DNA from: Actinomycetes bacterium
Lineage (GTDB): Bacteria > Actinomycetota > Coriobacteriia > WRKU01 > WQUG01
DNA: 16,712 nt
Direction of reading: 5' to 3'
NCBI GenBank assembly: GCA_009785855.1
Contig: WQUG01000015.1
Coordinates: 1 to 16,712 of the forward strand
Part shown: positions 8,075 to 13,458 of the stretch, piece after piece
Position numbering within the stretch: the stretch's first letter is position 1
Layout: each line of letters starts with the position of its first letter
Notes under the pieces: generated by a model
Database searches by the model: none
What the model was told of the DNA's origin: nothing
What the model saw: the letters and a program-made list of their open reading frames with translations, nothing else
Program-made: the position numbers and the translations under genes

Positions 8075-8839
8075 ATGTCAACTACAGATACCCGTCGTAT
8101 CCTCTTGGTCGAGGACGAGAAGACCATCCGCGATGCGGTCGCGGCCTATCTCGAGCGCGAAGGCTACTGGGTGACCCCGGCAGCTGACGGCCGAGCGGCG
8201 CTCGACGCGTTCGCCACGCACCCCTTCGACCTGGTCATCCTCGACCTGATGCTGCCCAAGGTCAGCGGCGAAGTGGTCTGCCGCGAGATACGCAACCACA
8301 GCGATATCCCCCTCATCATGCTCACCGCGAAAGGCGAGCTCGACGACCGGATCGTCGGTCTGGAGATGGGCGCAGACGACTATCTCATCAAGCCCTTCAG
8401 CCCGCGCGAGCTGATCGCGCGCGTCCGCGCTCTGCTGCGCCGGGTCCACACCGGCGATGAGCCGCAACGCGACCGCCTGATCTACGGCGACCTGGTGCTC
8501 GATATCACCGCGCATCAGGCCCTGCTCGCGGACAAGGACCTCGACCTGACGGCCAGCGAGTTCAAGTTGCTGACCACCCTGGCACGTTATCCGGGACGCG
8601 TCTACTCGCGCATGGAGCTGGTCGAGAAGGTCCTGGGCTATGACTTCGAGGGCTATGAGCGCACGGTCGACAGCCATGTCAAGAACCTGCGCGCGAAGCT
8701 CGGAGACGATCCGCGCAACCCGCGCTTCATCTACACCGTCCACGGAGTCGGCTATCGCTTTGAGCCTCAGGACGCTCCTGAGGAGGCGGCCGAGGTCGCC
8801 CAGCCCTCCAAGTCGAAGAAGAGCCGTGGCGCCAAGTGA
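8075..8839 (+). CDS. OmpR/PhoB-family response regulator
   Basis: A 254-aa DNA-binding regulator activated by phosphorylation. The receiver domain (about 7-120) keeps the acidic pocket E13-D14, phospho-acceptor D57 in VILDLMLPKVSG, T84 and K106 in LIKPFSP. The C-terminal domain (about 135-235) is a winged helix of the OmpR type, with ERTVDSHVKNLRAKLGDDP and the terminal YTVHGVGYRFEP. A Ser/Lys-rich tail (SKSKKSRGAK) closes the protein. The start is fixed by AGGAGG 5 nt upstream of ATG. It overlaps the downstream kinase gene by 14 nt, so the two form a cognate pair. Target genes cannot be told from the sequence; the neighbouring cobalt/nickel transporter is a possible but unproven target. All catalytic residues look intact. 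Confidence 0.95.
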   Translation: MSTTDTRRILLVEDEKTIRDAVAAYLEREGYWVTPAADGRAALDAFATHPFDLVILDLMLPKVSGEVVCREIRNHSDIPLIMLTAKGELDDRIVGLEMGADDYLIKPFSPRELIARVRALLRRVHTGDEPQRDRLIYGDLVLDITAHQALLADKDLDLTASEFKLLTTLARYPGRVYSRMELVEKVLGYDFEGYERTVDSHVKNLRAKLGDDPRNPRFIYTVHGVGYRFEPQDAPEEAAEVAQPSKSKKSRGAK

Positions 8840-10274
8840 TCTGATAGTGCGCAGGAACCGGCCGGACAAGCCGGGCGGCTTCTCGTCGCGTCTGGGTTTC
8901 GCCTTCGCGCTGGTCGCCGCCAGTACGGCCATCCTTTCCGGCCTCATCATGTTCCTGGTCTGGAACTACCAGTTCAACGCCTATGTGCGCAGTAACCTGG
9001 AGTCGATCGCACAGACGATGGCAGACTCGGCCTCCCGGGCCTACGAGACCTACGGAGGATGGGAGTTCTCGGCATATGCCGTGATCCCGCAGGCAGGCGC
9101 GCGCTCTGACATCAACGTGCAGATCCTCGATTCCCGGGGTACGGTCGTCTATGACGAGGCAGTGTTGCGTCAGCATATGCAACAGCAAGGTTCGATGACG
9201 GGGGAGAACCCCCTGGCAACGCCGCTTCCCTCTGTGGGGCAACCCAAGGGAAGGATCGTCAGCGCGCCGGTCGTTGTCGCCGGGCTGCAACGGGTGGGTA
9301 CCGTCCGCGTGTGGGCCTATGGGACGGGGGGCCTGATGAGCGCCCACGACATCTCTATGCGCACGTCCTCGATGATCGCTCTGGGACTGTCCGCCTGCCT
9401 TGCGATCCTCATCGCGACCCTGGCCGGCATCACCTGGTCGCGACGCCTGGTCCGCCCGATCAACTGCATCACGGAAGCCGCGGCCTCTCTGCGTGATGGC
9501 GAGACCTCGGCGCGCACCGGGCTTGTCGGGACTGACGAGATCTCTCAGCTGGGCGAGACCTTCGATACGATGGCGGACTCGATCGAGGCCGACCGCAAAC
9601 TCGAGCGCCAGCTTACGAGCGATGTCGCCCACGAGCTCAAGACCCCGCTCATGGGGATCCAGGCGACCGCTGAGGCCATCGAGGACGGGATATTCCCGGC
9701 CGATCGCGCCCATCTGTCGATCATCAGCCATGAGACCCAGCGTCTGGCCCGGCTCACGAACGCGATCCTGGAACTCTCGCGTCTGGAGGCGGGATCACAG
9801 CCCTTCCAGATGAAGCGCATCCCGGCCGACCAGCCGGCGCGCGCGGCGCTTGACGTCCACGGGCAGCTGATCGAGGGCGCCGGCCTGCACCTGCTCTCTG
9901 AATTCGACACCGGCATCTACATCTACGGCGACGCCGACCGTCTGCAGCAAGCTATCGGCAACTTCCTGTCGAACGCCGCGCGCTATACGCCCGAGGGCGG
10001 CACGATCATGCTGCGGGGAGAATACGATCGCAAGACCCGCCGCTATACCATCAGCATCACCGACACCGGCATCGGCATCAAGCCTGAGGATCTGGAGAAG
10101 CTCTTCATCCGCTTCTGGCGCGCCGACGAGGCGCGCGACCGTGAGAGTGGCGGCGCCGGCGTCGGTCTGCCGATCGCCAAGGAGATCATCGACCGCCACA
10201 AGGGCCAGATCGATGTGACGAGCGAGGTCGGAAAAGGCACCTCGATCTCGCTGATCCTGCCCACCGTCAAGTAA
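8826..10274 (+). CDS. Membrane sensor histidine kinase (HAMP, HisKA, HATPase_c)
   Basis: Partner of the preceding response regulator, 482 aa from a GTG start. The order is: short cytoplasmic start, TM1 (about 23-47), an extracytoplasmic sensing region (about 48-182) with no domain I recognise, TM2 (about 183-205), and a HAMP linker (about 206-258). A HisKA domain with phospho-acceptor H269 (SDVAHELKTPLMG) and an ATPase domain with N383 (NFLSNAARYTPEGG), DTGIGI and GGAGVGLPIAKEI follow. The frame is open upstream to 8640, but that part lies inside the regulator gene and encodes Arg/Ser-rich non-homologous sequence. GTG at 8826 is therefore preferred (weak GAAGAG upstream); GTG at 8847 is an alternative. 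The signal sensed is unknown. Confidence 0.9.
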   Translation: MAPSDLIVRRNRPDKPGGFSSRLGFAFALVAASTAILSGLIMFLVWNYQFNAYVRSNLESIAQTMADSASRAYETYGGWEFSAYAVIPQAGARSDINVQILDSRGTVVYDEAVLRQHMQQQGSMTGENPLATPLPSVGQPKGRIVSAPVVVAGLQRVGTVRVWAYGTGGLMSAHDISMRTSSMIALGLSACLAILIATLAGITWSRRLVRPINCITEAAASLRDGETSARTGLVGTDEISQLGETFDTMADSIEADRKLERQLTSDVAHELKTPLMGIQATAEAIEDGIFPADRAHLSIISHETQRLARLTNAILELSRLEAGSQPFQMKRIPADQPARAALDVHGQLIEGAGLHLLSEFDTGIYIYGDADRLQQAIGNFLSNAARYTPEGGTIMLRGEYDRKTRRYTISITDTGIGIKPEDLEKLFIRFWRADEARDRESGGAGVGLPIAKEIIDRHKGQIDVTSEVGKGTSISLILPTVK

Positions 10275-10330
10275 GTTGCCGCCCTGAAGGCGAGGGGGGA
10301 CCGGGGGGACAGGCACCGTGGTCCCATATT

Positions 10331-10384
10331 GCAGGTCTGTTGGCGAGGGGTTCAGGCGACGGGTCGACTGACCCCCTCGCCTCC
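10331..10384. repeat. Palindromic extragenic repeat, loop type B, copy 1
   Basis: Stem GGCGAGGGG (10342-10350) pairs with CCCCTCGCC (10373-10381). The core TTCAGGCGACGGGTCGACTG is itself nearly palindromic and is identical in the copy at 12279-12336. The left flank CAGGTCTGTT is a variant of the family flank. Confidence 0.85.
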
Positions 10385-10385
10385 G

Positions 10386-10412
10386 GCGACAGGGGGCCGG
10401 GGGTGCTGTCGC
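10386..10412. repeat. GCGACAG/CTGTCGC inverted repeat, copy 1
   Basis: GCGACAG (10386-10392) and CTGTCGC (10406-10412) enclose a C/G-rich spacer. The whole unit is the reverse complement of the repeat at 12229-12258, next to the other type B module. Confidence 0.75.
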
Positions 10413-10423
10413 ATTAGGCACAA

Positions 10424-10481
10424 GTGGGAGGCGAGGGGGCTCGCTCGCGTACGCGAACAAGCCCCCTCGCCGACTAACCTG
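10424..10481. repeat. Palindromic extragenic repeat, loop type A, copy 2 (inverted)
   Basis: GGCGAGGGGGC (10430-10440) pairs with GCCCCCTCGCC (10461-10471) around a core with CGCGTACGCG. Reading the opposite strand recovers the same flanks and loop as the module at 7888-7945 with few changes. Confidence 0.85.
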
Positions 10482-10520
10482 AGGGACCACGGTGCCTGTC
10501 CCCCCGGTCCCCCGTCCCCT

Positions 10521-10549
10521 CGTGTTACAATCGCATAAGTTCGTGTTAC
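10521..10549 (+). promoter_or_regulatory. Candidate promoter and direct repeats upstream of the CbiMQ fusion gene
   Basis: TACAAT (10526-10531) is a good -10 box about 40 nt before the start codon. The octamer CGTGTTAC occurs at 10521-10528 and again at 10542-10549, exactly 21 bp apart (about two helix turns), the first copy overlapping the -10 box. This could be an operator for a metal-responsive regulator. No cobalamin-riboswitch motif was seen in this spacer. Confidence 0.4.
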
Positions 10550-10570
10550 GCTTTCCAGGAAGGAGCGGCG

Positions 10571-12229
10571 GTGCATCTGCCCGACGGGATGCTCTCGACC
10601 CCGGTCGCCATGATCGCCAACGGCGGCGCCCTCGGCGCCCTCGTCGCTGCCAGCTCCTGGGTCAAACGCCGCCTCTCTGATCAGAAGCTGGTGCTCATGG
10701 CGGTGCTGGGCGCACTCATCTTCGCCCTGCAGATGCTGAACTTCCCGGTGGCCGGTGGTACCTCGGGGCACTTTCTGGGAGCGGCGCTGGCCGCGATCGT
10801 GGTCGGGTTCTGGCCAGCGGTCATCATCATGGCGGCGGTGCTGGGTATCCAGGCGCTGGTCTTCTCCGACGGCGGCGTGCTTGCCTACGGCGCGAACCTG
10901 CTGAACATGGGGATCATCGCGGCGGCGGTGGGCTGGGGTGTCTACCGGCTGGCCTGCTGGCTGGTCGCCCGCTGGCGCGCGGGGACGCCGCCGCGGGGCG
11001 CGCGTGTTGCCAGCGCGGCGCTGGGCGCTTGGGCCGCGACGGTAGCAGCGGCGGGCGCGACGGCGCTCGAGATCATCGTTTCTGGCAACGCGAAGGCGGC
11101 CCTCATCCTGCCGGCGATGCTCGGTGTACATGCGATCATCGGCGTCGGCGAGGCCGTCATCACCGGCTCTATCGTGGGCTATCTGGCCCTGGTGCGCCCG
11201 GACCTGCTCGGTGACAGAAGCCGTTCTGGCGCCACAGCGTCCCCGCGGCCGGTCATCGTCGTGCTCGTGGCGCTTGCGCTCATCGCGGCGGGCTTCTCCT
11301 GGGCGGCCAGCACGTTTCCCGACGGGCTCGAGCACGTCTACTTCAGCCTGGGGGTCGGCAACACCGCCGCCGTGCAGCGCGCGCCGCAGATCCTGGGCGC
11401 CGGGACGGTCCTGGCCGGCTACGGGCTGGGTGGCGACAGGGGACCGGTCGCCACGGTCATCGCGGCGCTGGTCGGCGTCGCCATCGTGGCGCTGCTGCTC
11501 GTGCTCCTCTCCGGGCGACGCGTCGAGGTCAGCGCGCGCGGTAAGCTGGTCGCGGGCTTCCTGCTGATCCTTGCCGTCGTGCTGTTGCCCGGCTTCGACC
11601 CGCTCACCTTCCTCGTGCTGCTGGTCCTGCTCGCGCTCGTTGCGCGCCTCCTTGGCGCTCCGCTGCGCAAGGTGCTGCTCAGCGCAGGCCTCGTGCTGCT
11701 TTTCGCAGGCTTCATCGCGCTCTTCTCGCCGCTGACGCTGATGACGAGCCTCACGCCGACCGGCATCGCGCACGCCTACGCCCGGGGCTGGCCGCGTATC
11801 GCAGAGATCGCCTCGAAGGCCTTCCTCTCGGCCTTCATCGTGAGCACCGTCAACCGCTCCGCCACGCCGACCCAGGTCATAGGCGGCCTCGCTGACCTGC
11901 GCCTTCCGGCCGTGATGCTGATGCTGGTGAGCTTCATCTATCGCTTCAGCGCGATCTTCCGTGAGGAGCTGCGGCAGATGCAGCGGGCTCTGGCCTCGCG
12001 CGCTCCGCTCCTGCGCGGCTGGGCGCGCGTGCGCCTCTATGGCTCGCTGGGCGGCAACCTGTTCGTGCGTGCCTATGAGCGGGGCGAGGACGTCCATCGC
12101 GCCATGGTCTCGCGGGGCTATTCCGGGCGCCTGCCCGACGGCGCGCGCCCGCGCTGGACCCTGCGCGAGACGGCCCTGGTCGCAGGCGCGCTGCTGGTCG
12201 GCGTGCTGCTGACAGGGGTGCGGCTGTGA
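10571..12229 (+). CDS. cbiMQ: CbiM-PDGLE-CbiQ fusion, cobalt/nickel ECF transporter membrane subunit
   Basis: Predicted 552-aa integral membrane protein combining the substrate-binding and energy-coupling parts of a Co2+/Ni2+ ECF importer. Residues 1-about 215 are CbiM/NikM-like. The N-terminus MHLPDG supplies the conserved His2, and GGTSGHFLG places His67 exactly where the family has its second metal-binding His. A middle segment with PDGLE (250-254), preceded by a helix, resembles the CbiN/PDGLE small subunit. From about 317 on it is CbiQ-like, with many helices and the coupling segment AMVSRGYSG (about 511-518), which in CbiQ/EcfT contacts the ATPase. The GTG start has a strong AGGAAGGAG site (10557-10565), and its product begins at the mechanistically required Met-His. 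CbiO follows downstream. These parts are usually separate genes, so the triple fusion is unusual. Cobalt versus nickel cannot be told. Confidence 0.9.
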   Translation: MHLPDGMLSTPVAMIANGGALGALVAASSWVKRRLSDQKLVLMAVLGALIFALQMLNFPVAGGTSGHFLGAALAAIVVGFWPAVIIMAAVLGIQALVFSDGGVLAYGANLLNMGIIAAAVGWGVYRLACWLVARWRAGTPPRGARVASAALGAWAATVAAAGATALEIIVSGNAKAALILPAMLGVHAIIGVGEAVITGSIVGYLALVRPDLLGDRSRSGATASPRPVIVVLVALALIAAGFSWAASTFPDGLEHVYFSLGVGNTAAVQRAPQILGAGTVLAGYGLGGDRGPVATVIAALVGVAIVALLLVLLSGRRVEVSARGKLVAGFLLILAVVLLPGFDPLTFLVLLVLLALVARLLGAPLRKVLLSAGLVLLFAGFIALFSPLTLMTSLTPTGIAHAYARGWPRIAEIASKAFLSAFIVSTVNRSATPTQVIGGLADLRLPAVMLMLVSFIYRFSAIFREELRQMQRALASRAPLLRGWARVRLYGSLGGNLFVRAYERGEDVHRAMVSRGYSGRLPDGARPRWTLRETALVAGALLVGVLLTGVRL

Positions 12230-12258
12230 TGCGACAGCACCCCCGGCCCCCTGTCGCA
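12229..12258. repeat. ATGCGACAG/CTGTCGCAT inverted repeat, copy 2
   Basis: A 9-bp perfect inverted repeat around a C-rich spacer, beginning at the last base of the CbiMQ stop codon. A partial repeat (CCCCCTGTCGCATCGC) follows directly to about 12280. The unit matches the opposite strand of 10386-10412. Confidence 0.75.
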
Positions 12259-12278
12259 TCGCGACCCCCTGTCGCATC

Positions 12279-12336
12279 GCAGGTCAGTCGGCAAGGGGGT
12301 TCAGGCGACGGGTCGACTGACCCCCTCGCCTCCCAC
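12279..12336. repeat. Palindromic extragenic repeat, loop type B, copy 2
   Basis: GGCAAGGGGG (12290-12299) pairs with CCCCCTCGCC (12321-12330), with one A:C mismatch in the stem, and shares its core with the copy at 10331-10384. It sits inside the cbiMQ-cbiO spacer, ending 16 nt before the cbiO start codon. Confidence 0.85.
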
Positions 12337-12352
12337 TTACGGAAAGGAAACC

Positions 12353-13090
12353 ATGCACTGTGAAGCCAACGCCATAGAACTCCAGGACCTCAGCTACCGC
12401 TATCCGGACGGCACCGAGGCCCTGCGCGACATCAGCGTCACGCTGCATCATGAGCAGCGGGTGGCTCTGCTCGGCCCCAACGGAGCAGGCAAGTCGACGC
12501 TCATCGCGCACCTCAACGGCATCATCATGGCGCAACAAGGCACGGTGCTCGTCGAGGAGGTCCCGCTGACCCTGGACACACTCGCCACGGTACGCCAGCG
12601 CATCGGCATCGTCTTCCAGGATCCCGACAACATGCTCTTCATGACGAACATCGCAGACGATATCGCCTTTGGGCCGCGCAACCTGGGCCTGCCTGAAGAG
12701 GAGGTGCAGCGCCGCCTGGCCCGCGCTCTTGCGCTGACCGGCCTGGAGGGCCTTGCGCACAAGCCCGGCATGCACCTGAGCTTCGGGCAGAAGAAGCGGG
12801 CGGCCATCGCCGCGGTGCTCGCGATGGAGCCGGCGGTGCTGGTGCTCGACGAGCCCACGAGCAACCTCGACCCGCGTGGGCGCCACGAGATGCTGGACTT
12901 CACGGCCAGCCTCGACGTGACCCTGCTCGTGGCGACCCATGACCTGGAGGCCGCCTGGGAGCTCTGCGACCGGGCGCTGGTGCTCGACGAGGGCCGGCTG
13001 GTCGCAGACGGCGACGCGCACAGGATCATGCGCGATCGCGAGCTGATGCTCGCCCACGGCCTCGACGTCCCCCTCAACGCGGGGGAGTAG
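12353..13090 (+). CDS. cbiO: CbiO-type ATPase of a cobalt/nickel ECF transporter
   Basis: A 245-aa cytoplasmic ABC ATPase that would power the CbiMQ fusion encoded just upstream. All ABC motifs are present: a YRYPDG A-loop region near residue 16, Walker A GPNGAGKST (from G41), Q-loop FQDPDNM, signature SFGQKKR (LSFGQ replacing LSGGQ, a form common in this subfamily), Walker B VLVLDEPTSNLD with D166/E167 and the switch His196 (VATHD). The ATG is preceded by GGAAAGGAAA (12341-12350), a moderate ribosome-binding site. A single ATPase gene implies a homodimer, as in group I ECF transporters. The 123-nt spacer to cbiMQ is filled by repeat modules, unusual inside an operon. The ATPase assignment is certain; the metal is inferred from the partner. 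Confidence 0.94.
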   Translation: MHCEANAIELQDLSYRYPDGTEALRDISVTLHHEQRVALLGPNGAGKSTLIAHLNGIIMAQQGTVLVEEVPLTLDTLATVRQRIGIVFQDPDNMLFMTNIADDIAFGPRNLGLPEEEVQRRLARALALTGLEGLAHKPGMHLSFGQKKRAAIAAVLAMEPAVLVLDEPTSNLDPRGRHEMLDFTASLDVTLLVATHDLEAAWELCDRALVLDEGRLVADGDAHRIMRDRELMLAHGLDVPLNAGE

Positions 13091-13360
13091 CAGGAGCGAA
13101 AACGCGACGTATGCAGGAAAACGCCCACTCTCTGTCCCAAAATGACGGAAAACCGACGTTCCTTTGCCTGTTGTCCACTGAAGACCTCCAAAAGGGGCGT
13201 CTTGGGACGAAAACTTGTTCAAGAATGTCGGTTTTCCGCAATTCTCGGACATTCAAGACCCATTCTTGTGCAGATCACTCTGCGTGCTGAGCCTTGGCGA
13301 TCGACGTGAAGCTTGACACAGAGCAATCGACCAGCAATCAACCCCACATGCGACCCCGTG
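13091..13360. other. Intergenic stretch with inverted repeats upstream of the sigma-factor gene
   Basis: No credible gene lies here; the short opposite-strand frames have no ribosome-binding site or recognisable product. Several complementary segments lie in 13134-13254 (described separately). TTGACA occurs at 13313-13318, but no good -10 box lies at the right distance. CAATCGACC (13324-13332) and CAATCAACC (13335-13343) repeat 11 bp apart, about one helix turn, upstream of the conserved element that begins at 13361. Confidence 0.6.
13134..13254. repeat. Overlapping inverted repeats (GGAAAACCGAC family)
   Basis: GGAAAACCGACGTT (13147-13160) is the reverse complement of 13224-13237 except at one base. 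GTCCCAA (13134-13140) matches TTGGGAC (13202-13208), and GAATGTC (13223-13229) matches GACATTC (13248-13254). The first two pairings cross each other, so in RNA they could only coexist as a pseudoknot. Function unknown. Confidence 0.6.
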
Positions 13361-13440
13361 AAAAAACTTCGCACAAGGGGTAAGATTATCAGCAGGCCAG
13401 TCGCCTTACTATCAAAGGCAACGCAGCGGCAACGTACCGG
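13361..13440 (+). promoter_or_regulatory. Conserved promoter/leader element, copy 1 (sigma-factor gene)
   Basis: Bases 13361-13423 match 16340-16402 at 57 of 63 positions with no gaps. The element begins with AAAAAACTTCGCA, whose AACTT resembles an ECF sigma -35 box. TAAGATTATC (13381-13390) lies about 12-15 nt downstream, a possible -10 region. A small hairpin GCCTT/AAGGC with a 7-nt ACTATCA loop follows (13403-13419). An 11-nt insertion (13424-13434), which repeats GGCAACG, precedes the shared TACCGG (13435-13440). The start codon is 18 nt further on. Confidence 0.7.
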
Positions 13441-13458
13441 GGAGGGGAGCAACACAGG

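Larger units (their letters stand above)
10295..10513. repeat. 219-bp non-coding element bounded by a perfect 31-bp inverted repeat
   Basis: Bases 10295-10325 are the exact reverse complement of 10483-10513. Each arm contains the GGGACAGGCACC core seen in tandem at 7821. Between the arms lie two palindromic modules in opposite orientation (10331-10384 and 10424-10481) and a third inverted repeat (10386-10412). No plausible reading frame with a ribosome-binding site lies inside. The layout resembles a miniature transposable or REP-cluster element, but no target-site duplication is obvious. Confidence 0.8.

Noticed and set aside
8640..8825. Upstream extension of the histidine kinase frame to an ATG at 8640
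   Set aside because: The extra 62 residues lie in another frame of the response-regulator DNA-binding domain and are Arg/Ser-rich without homology; GTG at 8826 gives the normal kinase N-terminus.
10275..10570. Cobalamin riboswitch upstream of cbiMQ
   Set aside because: No B12-box-like motif was found; the spacer is accounted for by palindromic repeats and a short promoter region.
10352..12277. A 641-codon open frame on the minus strand opposite the cbiMQ gene
   Set aside because: It is the antisense shadow of a GC-rich gene: rich in Arg/Gln/His/Asp with no recognisable domain, while the plus strand encodes an unmistakable transporter.
13074..13256. A 60-codon minus-strand frame in the spacer before the sigma-factor gene
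   Set aside because: No convincing ribosome-binding site or recognisable product; it runs through the inverted-repeat region and into cbiO.
13361..13458. c-di-GMP (GEMM) riboswitch in the shared leader
   Set aside because: CAAAGGCAACG faintly recalls part of the GEMM core, but the paired GGCAAACC/GGGACGCAAAGCC framework is missing.
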